Source: an uncultured Clostridia bacterium | GTDB taxonomy: Bacteria; Bacillota; Clostridia; Oscillospirales; Acutalibacteraceae | Assembly (NCBI GenBank): GCA_947624755.1 | Contig: CANQLQ010000003.1 | Coordinates: forward strand, 1-22,001 | Reading direction: 5' to 3' | DNA: 22,001 nucleotides | In this document: positions 1-6,952 of the stretch, piece after piece | Layout of the letters: each line of letters opens with the position of its first letter | Position numbering within the stretch: position 1 is the first letter of the stretch | Notes under the pieces: generated by a model | Seen by the model: the letters and a program-made list of their open reading frames with translations, nothing else | Database searches by the model: none | Told to the model about the DNA's origin: nothing | Position numbers and translations under genes: made by a program

Positions 1-140
1 ACTCATCTTGCTTGCAAATTTTCCGTAATACTTTGCCAAAATACTCGTCAATACACAAAGTATTGCCTGCGTTTTTGACTTTGTCTTACGAAAAATTTGC
101 TAATCAATCTTAGTATTAGATTTAATCAGAGTTTCCTTAA
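1..140 (+). repeat. Fold-back repeat (MITE-like), copy B, left-truncated by window edge
   Basis: This is the right part of a dispersed repeat whose best complete copy lies at 5442-5604. Shared blocks are AATACACAAAGTATT (near 50-64), ACGAAAAATTT (near 89-99) and the terminal block TTTAATCAGAGTTTCCTTAA at 121-140, which is the right inverted end. AATACTTTG and CAAAGTATT form an internal inverted repeat around positions 29-64. The left end lies outside the window. It sits directly upstream of tRNA-Ala, so it may influence that promoter region. Confidence 0.65.
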
Positions 141-144
141 TTTA

Positions 145-160
145 TCCTGCGTTTGCAGGA
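145..160. other. Small hairpin before tRNA-Ala
   Basis: TCCTGC and GCAGGA form a perfect 6-bp stem with a GTTT loop, lying between the repeat end and the tRNA. There is no T-run on either strand, so it is not a convincing terminator. It may be a processing or structural element in the tRNA leader. Confidence 0.35.
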
Positions 161-166
161 TTATAC

Positions 167-242
167 GGGGGTGTAGCTCAGTTGGGAGAGCGTACGGTTC
201 GCATCCGTAAGGTCGAGAGTTCGAATCTCTTCATCTCCACCA
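167..242 (+). tRNA. tRNA-Ala (anticodon CGC)
   Basis: The 76-nt cloverleaf includes an encoded CCA. The acceptor stem GGGGGTG pairs with CATCTCC and contains the G3:U70 wobble that is the established alanine identity element. The D-arm is GCTC/GAGC. The anticodon stem TACGG/CCGTA encloses loop TTCGCAT, giving anticodon CGC (reads GCG). The T-arm is GAGAG/CTCTT with TTCGAAT in the loop. It ends only 27 nt before the CapA-like start codon with no terminator between, so co-transcription is plausible. Confidence 0.93.
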
Positions 243-269
243 AAATTTTAAATTAAGGAAGGTAAAAAA

Positions 270-1748
270 ATGTTTGATAAAAAGCAAAATGGACTGTTAA
301 AACCGATTTTCATAATTTTTGTAATTTGTCTTGTAGCCATTGTCGCTTCCGCTATTGCCTCTGTTGCAAGGCACGAAACATATGCTAACGGATTTATTGA
401 AAAATCAACGGTAAATGTTGACGAGACAACAACTCTTGGTTATGAAGTTGATGAAAACGGCGACCCTGTTGTGGTTTCAACTGCAAAAATCGGTTCGGCC
501 GGCGATATCCTTATCCATAAGCCGATTTTGCAAAATGCTTATATTTCCTCGGAAAAAACATATAATTTTGATAATGTTTTTTCTTATATCAATCCTGTTA
601 TAAAAAAATATGATTATTTTGTTGCAAATCTTGAATTGTCCTGTGGCGGCAGTGAAAGAGGCTATTCAACCTATCCTTTATTTAACATACCGGACACTAT
701 TGTTGATGCGGCTAAAAAGGCAGGTATTGACTGTCTTCTTACCTCCAATAACCATTGCTACGACAGCAGTGAAGCCGGTGTATTGAGAACTCAGGAAGTC
801 ATAAAAAAGGCCGGTGTTGATTACACAGGTACTGTAACAAGCTCAGAACAAGATAATTATTTGGTAAAGGAAATAAACGGTATAAAATTTGGTTTTGTAT
901 GCTACACCTTTGAAACGGACAGCGAAACCGGAACAGCTATCAATGGTATTAAAATTACAGACACCGCTGCTTCTCTTATCAATACATTTCATTATTCAAC
1001 CCTCGACAAGTTCTATACAAAGCTCGGTTCACAGCTTAACAGCATGAAAAACAAGGGCGCAGATGTACTTGTTGTCTATATTCATTGGGGCGATGAATAC
1101 CAGCTTAAACAAAATTCCCGTCAAACTGAAATTTCGCAAAAGCTTGCCGATATGGGCGTTGATGTAATTGTCGGCGGACATCCGCACGTTGTTCAGCCTG
1201 TTGACCTTATCACTTCAACCGACGGTGCGCATAAGACCGTATGTGTATATTCGTTGGGTAACTTTATTTCAAATCAGAGAAGAGCGCTTATGAGCCTTAA
1301 AGACGGTCATACCGAGGACGGAATGATTTTTGAAATGAGCTTTTCAAAATACAGTGACGGCAGCGTTAAGTTTGACAGCGTCGGCGTAATTCCGACATGG
1401 GTTCACCTTTTTGCAAGCGGCGGAAGAAACGTATACCGTATTACACCGCTGGCTAAAGGCTTTTCGGATAAAGCGGAAGAAATCGGTCTTAAAAATTCTT
1501 CAAACGGACTTTCTCTTGCCGAAGATTCTTACGATAGAACTATGGCTCTTGTTTCTGAGGGTATGGACAAATGCAACGCTTACCTCAAAAATAAGACTGC
1601 AAATGATGTTTCGGAAACTCAGTCTGATGTTTCCCGGTCGGACGATTCTCAGTCCGATGTTTCCCAGCCTGACGCTTCACAATCGTACGCTTCCGAGCCT
1701 GATACTTCACAGTCTGATGCATCTCAATCTTCAGCCCTTGCGGCATAA
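270..1748 (+). CDS. CapA-family phosphoesterase, membrane-anchored, with C-terminal pentapeptide repeats
   Basis: The 492-residue protein has an N-terminal hydrophobic segment at about residues 12-33 (signal anchor), so the catalytic part should be extracytoplasmic. The CapA/PgsA-type calcineurin-like fold is indicated by SAGDILIH (about 75), ANLE, TSNNHCYD (about 160), VYIHWGDEYQ (about 270), VIVGGHPHVVQ (about 300) and YSLGNFIS (about 330), which carry the expected Asp/Asn/His metal ligands. Family members are linked to poly-gamma-glutamate or capsule synthesis, but no pgsB/pgsC genes are adjacent, so the substrate is unknown. Residues 451-485 form seven five-residue Ser/Asp-rich repeats of the type Q-S-D-x-S, likely a flexible wall or surface spacer. 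The start is supported by the RBS GGAAGG 9 nt upstream. A terminator follows. Confidence 0.85.
   Translation: MFDKKQNGLLKPIFIIFVICLVAIVASAIASVARHETYANGFIEKSTVNVDETTTLGYEVDENGDPVVVSTAKIGSAGDILIHKPILQNAYISSEKTYNFDNVFSYINPVIKKYDYFVANLELSCGGSERGYSTYPLFNIPDTIVDAAKKAGIDCLLTSNNHCYDSSEAGVLRTQEVIKKAGVDYTGTVTSSEQDNYLVKEINGIKFGFVCYTFETDSETGTAINGIKITDTAASLINTFHYSTLDKFYTKLGSQLNSMKNKGADVLVVYIHWGDEYQLKQNSRQTEISQKLADMGVDVIVGGHPHVVQPVDLITSTDGAHKTVCVYSLGNFISNQRRALMSLKDGHTEDGMIFEMSFSKYSDGSVKFDSVGVIPTWVHLFASGGRNVYRITPLAKGFSDKAEEIGLKNSSNGLSLAEDSYDRTMALVSEGMDKCNAYLKNKTANDVSETQSDVSRSDDSQSDVSQPDASQSYASEPDTSQSDASQSSALAA
1620..1724 (+). repeat. In-frame 15-bp tandem repeat (pentapeptide Q-S/P-D-x-S)
   Basis: Seven consecutive degenerate 15-bp units encode QSDVS, RSDDS, QSDVS, QPDAS, QSYAS, EPDTS and QSDAS at the C-terminus of the CapA-like protein. 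The period is exact and in frame, so unit gain or loss would keep the frame. It is probably an unstructured acidic tail. Confidence 0.85.
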
Positions 1749-1761
1749 CTTTTTTAAACAG

Positions 1762-1784
1762 AGCCGGAAAATTCCGGCTTTTTT
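1762..1784 (+). terminator. Rho-independent terminator of the CapA-like gene
   Basis: The inverted arms AGCCGGAA and TTCCGGCT (8 bp, AA loop) are followed by a T-run, beginning 13 nt after the stop codon. Confidence 0.9.
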
Positions 1785-1804
1785 GCTGATAAAAATTTTA
1801 AGCT

Positions 1805-1837
1805 TTAGTGAAGCCCAACATTAATCAGCTTTTCCCT
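1805..1837. repeat. Possible collapsed copy of the fold-back repeat (copy F)
   Basis: TTAGTGAAGCCC at 1805-1816 resembles the left end of copy C (TTAGGGAAGCCC). ATTAATCAGCTTTTCCCT at 1820-1837 resembles the right end of copy A. Only three bases separate them, so this would be two terminal repeats with the interior lost. Divergence makes the call tentative. Confidence 0.4.
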
Positions 1838-1883
1838 GTCGGAAAATAATTTTATATATTGTATATTTCAAGGAGAAACGAAT

Positions 1884-2897
1884 ATGAAAAAAACAGCTAA
1901 AATAATGATTTTAATTTTTCTTGCCGTAACTATTGTTACAGGTTTTTACTTATTATTGAAATTTTATATTATTCCGCAATCAAAAATTTCCGGCTGCAGA
2001 GAGAATTTTAATGTTCTTGATAAATCTGAAATTAGCGAAAACGGCGATCGTATTCACTTTTTAAGTACCGGCAGTTCCGATTGTATATTACTTGAAAGCG
2101 GCGGAAAGTTTGCACTTGTTGACTGCGCAGAGGATACCGATAATCCGAGAGATTTCAAAGACCTTGAGTTTGAAGGATATGAAACGAAGGTGCTCGATTA
2201 CCTCAAGAAAAACGCAGCTTCAAAAGACGGTAAGGTACATCTTGATTTTGTGCTTGGCACTCATTCTCATTCGGATCACATCGGAGGCTTCGATTCGATA
2301 ATTTCAGACAAGGATGTTGTTGTGTCACGAGCATATCTTCGCGTCTATGATGAAACGAAAATTGATACATATGAGGTTGAAAATTGGGATAATAAAGAAG
2401 TATATTTGCAGATGGTAGACGCTCTTAATTCAAAAAATATTCCCATAATTTCAGATTTTAAAGAAACAAAATTTACTCTCGGTAATTTTAATATTACTCT
2501 TTTCAATACAGAAAATCAAAATGATACCGGCCTTGTCGGTGAAAACGATAACTCAATCGGCGTGCTTATTGAAAAAAGCGGAGCAAGGGTTTTCCTTGCC
2601 GCAGATATCGACAATAAGTCGGGCGATGAATCAAGGCTAAAAGATCAGATAGGCAAGATAGACCTTCTGAAAGTAGGACACCACAGCTACAGCCATTCAA
2701 CTTCTTCAGGCTGGCTAAGAACGCTTTATCCTTCGGTTTGTGTCGTAACAAATAATTATGAAAACGCCGACAAAAAAACGCTTCGTACAATTGAACGTAT
2801 ATGCGGCTCTGTTATTCTTGTGACCGGAAAAGAAAACGGTGTTATTGCTTCAATAAACGACGACGGTACGATTTCCTATTACAACAATATTCACTAA
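1884..2897 (+). CDS. ComEC-like metallo-beta-lactamase-fold hydrolase, membrane-anchored
   Basis: The 337-residue protein has an N-terminal membrane segment at about residues 7-28, so the hydrolase domain is probably outside the cytoplasm. The MBL fold is shown by GTHSHSDHIGG (HxHxDH metal motif, about residue 126), LAADID (about 234) and KVGHHSYSHS (about 262). This spacing is typical of the ComEC C-terminal-like MBL group. The channel-forming competence domain of true ComEC is absent, so this is a stand-alone hydrolase, and a role on a phosphoester or nucleic acid substrate is inference only. An AAGGAG RBS precedes the ATG. It is the first gene of a tight run: 13 bp to the oxidoreductase, and 17 bp from that to the aldo/keto reductase. 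Confidence 0.8.
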   Translation: MKKTAKIMILIFLAVTIVTGFYLLLKFYIIPQSKISGCRENFNVLDKSEISENGDRIHFLSTGSSDCILLESGGKFALVDCAEDTDNPRDFKDLEFEGYETKVLDYLKKNAASKDGKVHLDFVLGTHSHSDHIGGFDSIISDKDVVVSRAYLRVYDETKIDTYEVENWDNKEVYLQMVDALNSKNIPIISDFKETKFTLGNFNITLFNTENQNDTGLVGENDNSIGVLIEKSGARVFLAADIDNKSGDESRLKDQIGKIDLLKVGHHSYSHSTSSGWLRTLYPSVCVVTNNYENADKKTLRTIERICGSVILVTGKENGVIASINDDGTISYYNNIH

Positions 2898-2910
2898 GAG
2901 GTTAAAATTT

Positions 2911-3885
2911 ATGAAACAGTATAATTGGGCGTGCCTTGGCTGCGGTCACATAGCAAACGAAATGGCTCATGCAATGGAGCAAAAAGGAAAAACATTTTAC
3001 TCGGTTGCAAACCGAACAACCGAAAATGCAAAGAAATTTGCCGAAAAATATAATATTTCAAAAGTATATGATAATGTTGATGATATTTTCAGCGATGAAA
3101 ATGTGGATATAATTTATATAGCAACTGTGCATAACAAGCATATTGATCAGATTATGAAGTCAATAGAAAACGGCAAGCACGTTCTTTGCGAAAAAGCCAT
3201 AACTCTCAATATGCAAGAGCTTGATAAGGCAATGAAAGCCGCAAAAGAAAAAAACGTAATTATTGCCGAGGCAATGACAATTTTTCATATGCCTGTATAT
3301 GATAAGCTTTTTGAAATAATAAATTCAGGAAAACTCGGCGTTCTCAAGCTTATTCAGGTAAATCTCGGAAGCTGCAAAGATTACGACATGACAAACCGCT
3401 TTTTCAATATGGAGCTTGCCGGCGGTGCAATGCTTGATATCGGTGTTTATGCGCTTTCTTTTGCACGGCTTTTTATGAGTGAAAACGCAAGCGAGATTCA
3501 TTCAACTGTTAAATTTGCACCGAGCGGAGCTGATGAACAGGTGGGAATTGTCCTCAATAACAGCAAAAATGAAATGGCAGCGGTTACGCTTTCGCTTAGT
3601 GCAAAGCTTCCCAAAACGGCAGTAGCCGCCTTTGAAAACGGCTATATTGAAGTTGACAACTATAACAGAGCAACCAAAGCCAAAATAACATATACGGCTG
3701 ACGGACATACCGATGAAATTATTGTTGACGAAGGATTATCCGCTTTATGTTATGAAATTGAAGATATGGAAAAGGCCGTAAGCGCAAAAGAAAATAAAAT
3801 GAAGCTTGGTCTTACCGCAGACGTTATGGATATAATGACTAAGCTTAGAAATCGGTGGGGAATGAAATATCCCGAAGAAATGTAA
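2911..3885 (+). CDS. Gfo/Idh/MocA-family NAD(P)-dependent oxidoreductase
   Basis: The 324-residue length is usual for the family. The N-terminal Rossmann motif LGCGHIANEMAHAM (about residues 8-21) has the GxGxxA pattern, followed by the sheet segment IIYIATVHNKHI. The family EKP motif appears as CEKAI (about residue 93), with alanine replacing proline. The C-terminal half contains GGAMLDIGVYALSF, typical of the dihydrodiol-dehydrogenase-like branch that acts on sugars or cyclic polyols. The exact substrate cannot be read from sequence. The RBS GAGG lies between the previous stop and this ATG, and the gene sits just before an aldo/keto reductase, so the pair may act on the same carbonyl metabolite (inference). 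Confidence 0.85.
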   Translation: MKQYNWACLGCGHIANEMAHAMEQKGKTFYSVANRTTENAKKFAEKYNISKVYDNVDDIFSDENVDIIYIATVHNKHIDQIMKSIENGKHVLCEKAITLNMQELDKAMKAAKEKNVIIAEAMTIFHMPVYDKLFEIINSGKLGVLKLIQVNLGSCKDYDMTNRFFNMELAGGAMLDIGVYALSFARLFMSENASEIHSTVKFAPSGADEQVGIVLNNSKNEMAAVTLSLSAKLPKTAVAAFENGYIEVDNYNRATKAKITYTADGHTDEIIVDEGLSALCYEIEDMEKAVSAKENKMKLGLTADVMDIMTKLRNRWGMKYPEEM

Positions 3886-3902
3886 TAAGGGGTGGGGCAG
3901 GA

Positions 3903-4823
3903 ATGAAAAATGTAAACTTTGGTTCAACCGGTCTTAAAGTACCTTCAATTGTACTTGGCTGTATGAGATTTGCGGATAAGTCAAAAAAAGAAATGAACAG
4001 CTATATTCATTATGCGCTTGACAACGGCATTAATTTCTTTGACCATGCCAACATTTACGGCGGCGGTAAATGTGAAGAAATTTTTGGTGAAGCATTTTCA
4101 AGTGACAGTTCGCTTAAAAGGGAAGATATAATACTACAGTCGAAATGCGGTATCAGAAAAGAATGTTATGACCTGTCAAAGCAGCATATTATTTCTGAAG
4201 TAGACAAAATACTTAAAAGGCTAAGGACCGATTATCTTGATGTTCTTCTTCTTCACAGACCCGATGCCCTCATTGAACCGCAAGAAACGGCCGAGGCTTT
4301 TGATGAGCTTGAAAAGAGCGGAAAAGTTAAATATTTCGGTGTGTCGAACCATAAGCCAATGCAGATTGAGCTTCTCAAAAAATTTGTAAAACAGCCTATA
4401 GCCGCAAACCAAATGCAGTTTGCACTTCCTGTTTCAAATATGATAGCAAACGGTATGGAAGTAAATATGACAACCGACGGAGCAATTGACCGTGACGGCA
4501 GCGTGCTTGATTATTGCAGACTCAAAGATATTACAATACAAGCATGGTCGCCGTTTCAGATGCCAGAATGGAAGGGTCCGTTTATCGGAGCAAAAGAATA
4601 CAAACCGCTTAACAAGGTTCTCAAAGAGCTTGCAAAAAAATATGATGCAGACGAAACCGCAATTGCGGCGGCATGGGTTCTAAGACACCCGGCAAATATG
4701 CAGCTTATTGCCGGAACGGGCAGCGAAAAGCGTCTTGCAAGCATAATTAAAGGTTCAGATATAAAACTTACAAGAGAAGAATGGTATAAACTTTACCTTT
4801 CGGCAGGACACCCATTGCCGTAA
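3903..4823 (+). CDS. Aldo/keto reductase (YdhF-like)
   Basis: The 306-residue TIM-barrel oxidoreductase of the AKR superfamily uses NADPH to reduce aldehydes or ketones. The catalytic tetrad is visible: Asp in INFFDHANIYG and Tyr in the same stretch, Lys in QSKCGIR, His in LLLHRPD. The cofactor-binding end is IAGTGSEKRLASI, close to YdhF-type proteins. I chose the ATG at 3903 because a strong purine-rich RBS (AAGGGGTGGGG) sits just before it. The frame remains open upstream to 3855, but that start lies inside the preceding gene and would add a non-homologous leader. It is the last gene of the 1884-4823 run. No convincing + strand terminator follows. Confidence 0.87.
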   Translation: MKNVNFGSTGLKVPSIVLGCMRFADKSKKEMNSYIHYALDNGINFFDHANIYGGGKCEEIFGEAFSSDSSLKREDIILQSKCGIRKECYDLSKQHIISEVDKILKRLRTDYLDVLLLHRPDALIEPQETAEAFDELEKSGKVKYFGVSNHKPMQIELLKKFVKQPIAANQMQFALPVSNMIANGMEVNMTTDGAIDRDGSVLDYCRLKDITIQAWSPFQMPEWKGPFIGAKEYKPLNKVLKELAKKYDADETAIAAAWVLRHPANMQLIAGTGSEKRLASIIKGSDIKLTREEWYKLYLSAGHPLP

Positions 4824-4895
4824 AATTTTGAATGAAGCTTCGATTAATTTTTTTTAAGCTTAATTTTCTCTTATATGTGATTTTATTCATATACA

Positions 4896-4930
4896 AAAAA
4901 GAAGCTGTCCCGAATACAAATCAGAACAGC
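4896..4930 (-). terminator. Rho-independent terminator for the thioredoxin gene
   Basis: Read on the - strand, GCTGTTC and GGACAGC form a 7-bp stem (one G-U), followed by TTCTTTTTT. It lies 46 nt past the thioredoxin stop. Confidence 0.75.
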
Positions 4931-4940
4931 CCAATAAAAT

Positions 4941-4974
4941 TTAAGAAATCTCTTATTAAATCAGAGCTTCCTTA
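4941..4974. repeat. Collapsed fold-back repeat (copy E), terminal repeats only
   Basis: TTAAGAAATCTCT (4941-4953) and AGAGCTTCCTTAA (4962-4974) are imperfect inverted repeats. TTAAATCAGAGCTTCCTTAA at 4955-4974 matches the right terminal repeat of copies A and B. The interior present in the complete copy is missing. It abuts the stop codon of the thioredoxin gene with one base between. Confidence 0.55.
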
Positions 4975-4975
4975 A

Positions 4976-5296
4976 TTACATATTTTTTTCAATAAACGAA
5001 AGCATTTCAGACTTTGAAGTCATACCCACAAGTTCATCTTTCTTTTCTCCGCCTTTGAAAATCATAAAGGCAGGAATAGAGGAGACCCCATAACTTAATG
5101 CAAGCTCCTGCGCTTCATCACAGTTGAATTTGCAAACCTTTATTTTGCCGTCAAGCTCGTCTGCAATTTCTTCAACGACAGGCGCTGCAACGAGGCAGAA
5201 ATGACACCACGGCGCCCAGAAGTCCACAAGAACAGGTATGTCGCTTTGAAGCACCTCTTTTTTAAAATTATCTTCGTTAACATTAATATAAGACAT
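4976..5296 (-). CDS. Thioredoxin-family protein with atypical CHFC active site
   Basis: The 106-residue single-domain protein has normal thioredoxin length and no signal peptide, so it is cytoplasmic. The fold signature VDFWAPWC is at residues 24-31 and the cis-Pro loop SSIPAF has Pro75. The active site reads Cys31-His-Phe-Cys34 followed by Leu, where classical thioredoxins have CGPCK. Two more cysteines (55, 59) follow in the segment that is normally NVDEN. The residues between the active cysteines set redox potential in this family, so its role may differ from general disulfide reduction. The ATG at 5296 is preceded by an AAAGGATG RBS, and a promoter lies 23-52 nt upstream. It is transcribed alone. 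No thioredoxin reductase gene is adjacent. Confidence 0.87.
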   Translation of the reverse strand: MSYINVNEDNFKKEVLQSDIPVLVDFWAPWCHFCLVAAPVVEEIADELDGKIKVCKFNCDEAQELALSYGVSSIPAFMIFKGGEKKDELVGMTSKSEMLSFIEKNM

Positions 5297-5318
5297 ATTA
5301 TCATCCTTTCTCTTTTAT

Positions 5319-5348
5319 ATTATATCACACATTATAATACAATTGCAA
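5319..5348 (-). promoter_or_regulatory. SigA-type promoter of the thioredoxin gene
   Basis: On the - strand, TTGCAA (5343-5348) is followed by an 18-nt spacer and TATAAT (5319-5324). Transcription would start just upstream of the RBS. Confidence 0.6.
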
Positions 5349-5441
5349 AGTTACTTAATAATTCTGAAATATTTTTTTGTTATTGTAGTCTAAATAAAAG
5401 GGAAGTGCTATAATAAAAGCGGATAATTTTCGATTTATTTA

Positions 5442-5604
5442 GGGAACCTCTGATTAATACAATCTGCCCCTACTTGACGGTAAATTATTCCGTCATTTAA
5501 CCCAAAAATTCTCGTTAATACACAAAGTATTGGCTCAAATTTTTAAACAAACTGACGAAAAATTTCCTCGTCAATTAGGACACCCTGAATTAATCAGCGC
5601 TTCC
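5442..5604 (+). repeat. Fold-back repeat (MITE-like), complete copy A
   Basis: The 163-bp element has inverted ends: GGGAACCTCTGATTAAT on the left and ATTAATCAGCGCTTCC on the right, with TTA on both outer sides (5439-5441 and 5605-5607) as a candidate target duplication. The interior is also palindromic: TTGACGGTAAATTATTCCGTC on the left mirrors GACGAAAAATTTCCTCGTCAA on the right. The whole element can fold back on itself, and there is no coding capacity. The same family occurs at 1-140, 15386-15493 and 21928-22001, and as collapsed copies at 1805 and 4941. It ends 32 nt before an acetyltransferase start codon. The transposase that moves it is not evident; 3-bp TNA duplications are known for part of the IS5 family (inference). 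Confidence 0.75.
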
Positions 5605-5636
5605 TTAGACTTTCAAATTTTTCGGAGGATAAAAAT

Positions 5637-6233
5637 ATGGTTGATATACCTGTTAACTGTTTTTTTCAGGGATGTTACAATCCCGAATATGAAATTGAAA
5701 TTGCAAAATGCAAGGATAAATGCTTTGAATATAACAAGCTCAATCCCAACGACAGAGAAACTCAGTCGAAATTACTCAAAGATATTTTAGGCTCTATGGG
5801 CAAAGAGGTTATTATAACTCCTCCGTTTTGGTGTGATTACGGCTATCATATTTCTGTAGGCGACTATTTTTATTCAAATCATAATTTAATTATTACCGAC
5901 GGCGCAAATGTAAAATTCGGCGACAATGTTTTCATTGCTCCGAATTGCTGCTTTACAACCGCAGAACACGCAATTGACGGTGAAATGCGAAAAGCCGGAG
6001 TTGAAATTGCAAAACCGATTACCGTTGGAAATAACGTATGGATAGGCGCAGGGTCAACTATTCTTGCCGGAGTTACAATCGGTGACAATTCCGTTATCGG
6101 CGCCGGAAGCGTAGTTAAACATGATATACCGGCGAATGTTGTGGCTGTCGGAGTTCCGTGCAAGGTTAAAAGAGCGATTACCGAGGCGGACAAAACCACA
6201 TATCCGAACCGATGTGTTGATTTTAAGAGCTAA
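5637..6233 (+). CDS. Hexapeptide-repeat O-acetyltransferase (maltose/galactoside acetyltransferase type)
   Basis: The 198-residue left-handed beta-helix protein is similar in layout to Maa and LacA, which move acetyl from acetyl-CoA to a sugar hydroxyl in the cytoplasm. The N-terminal helical part (about 1-55) includes a Lys/Cys-rich segment followed by LLKDILGSMG. The helix coils carry hexapeptides such as ITPPFWCDYG, ISVGDYFYSN, VKFGDNVFIAPNC, ITVGNNVWIGAGS and VTIGDNSVIGAGS, and the expected catalytic His is in TTAEHAID (about residue 104). The C-terminal cap VAVGVPCKVKRAI is typical. An AGGAGG-like RBS (GGAGG, 5624-5628) supports the start. It stands alone, directly downstream of repeat copy A, which may have changed its promoter. 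The true acceptor is unknown. Confidence 0.85.
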   Translation: MVDIPVNCFFQGCYNPEYEIEIAKCKDKCFEYNKLNPNDRETQSKLLKDILGSMGKEVIITPPFWCDYGYHISVGDYFYSNHNLIITDGANVKFGDNVFIAPNCCFTTAEHAIDGEMRKAGVEIAKPITVGNNVWIGAGSTILAGVTIGDNSVIGAGSVVKHDIPANVVAVGVPCKVKRAITEADKTTYPNRCVDFKS

Positions 6234-6315
6234 TAATTAATTTGCAAGCTTTCACAAGAGTATCCAAAAATTATTTATAATTAACGATAGAGCAATAAAA
6301 AGTGAATATCTATAA

Positions 6316-6351
6316 TATGCACCCCAAACGCATTCGATTTTGGGGTGCATA
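6316..6351. terminator. Convergent bidirectional hairpin terminator
   Basis: TATGCACCCCAAA (6316-6328) and TTTGGGGTGCATA (6339-6351) form a perfect 13-bp stem between two convergent genes. The flanking T-tracts are short on both strands, so strength is uncertain. Confidence 0.65.
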
Positions 6352-6361
6352 ATTTATTCGT

Positions 6362-6949
6362 TTACTTATAAACCTCATCGTAATTAAAAGGTACTTTTTC
6401 GCCTTTTACGATATTGTAGCATTGACCGTTTGCAAGAGAAAAAATCGGTTTGTCAAATTTAAGAGAATCGGAGTATACGTCAATTACTTTAATGTCATCT
6501 TTGCTGTGCAGTTCATAAAGCCTTCTTACTTTTTCTTCTTTGCTGCAGTTGTTTTGAATTATTGAACCGGTTTTAGCGTTATGCCTTGAGCAAATAAGTT
6601 CATCAAATTCGAGCCTTTTTGCAATATCTTCAAGAAGAAAATCAGGACTTGCGCTGATTATAATTCTGTAACGGTTTTTCCGGTAAAACCATGGGTGAAC
6701 CGTTTTTTCATATTTATCCCAAAATTTTTTAACTGCTTTTTTGAGCGGTATCATAGGAACAAACATAAAGCAGACCTTTTTAAATGAAGTGAAGCTAATA
6801 ATTTTGCAAAGCGAAAGAACAAGACCTGCTAATATAACGGGGGCGGTAATAATACACCACGGATAATGTATCACACAAAAAAGGACGAATTTTGAGCCGC
6901 TGTCAAACGGAACAATTGTTTTGTCAAAATCATAAATATCTGCTTCCAT
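6362..6949 (-). CDS. HAD-superfamily hydrolase, subclass IB type, with membrane segment
   Basis: The 195-residue protein starts YDFDKT (residues 6-11), the HAD nucleophile motif DxDxT. Motif II is IIISASP (about 96-102), a Lys lies in CSKEEKVRR, and the motif III/IV acidic cluster is VYSDSLKFD (about 157). Residues 20-55 are strongly hydrophobic and could be a membrane hairpin or a buried cap domain, as in HAD-IB phosphoserine-phosphatase-like proteins. The substrate is unknown; phosphomonoesters are the usual choice. The start codon is 3 bp after the stop of the GTPase-NYN gene, and the RBS GGAG overlaps the end of that gene, so translation is probably coupled. This makes it the second gene of a two-gene operon. 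The convergent hairpin terminator at 6316-6351 follows. Confidence 0.75.
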   Translation of the reverse strand: MEADIYDFDKTIVPFDSGSKFVLFCVIHYPWCIITAPVILAGLVLSLCKIISFTSFKKVCFMFVPMIPLKKAVKKFWDKYEKTVHPWFYRKNRYRIIISASPDFLLEDIAKRLEFDELICSRHNAKTGSIIQNNCSKEEKVRRLYELHSKDDIKVIDVYSDSLKFDKPIFSLANGQCYNIVKGEKVPFNYDEVYK

Positions 6950-6952
6950 TTA

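Noticed and set aside
3855..3902. Earlier aldo/keto reductase start
   Set aside because: It lies inside the preceding oxidoreductase gene, and a strong RBS directly precedes ATG 3903.
5879..6199. 106-codon open frame on the - strand inside the acetyltransferase
   Set aside because: It is generated by the regular hexapeptide codon pattern on the opposite strand.
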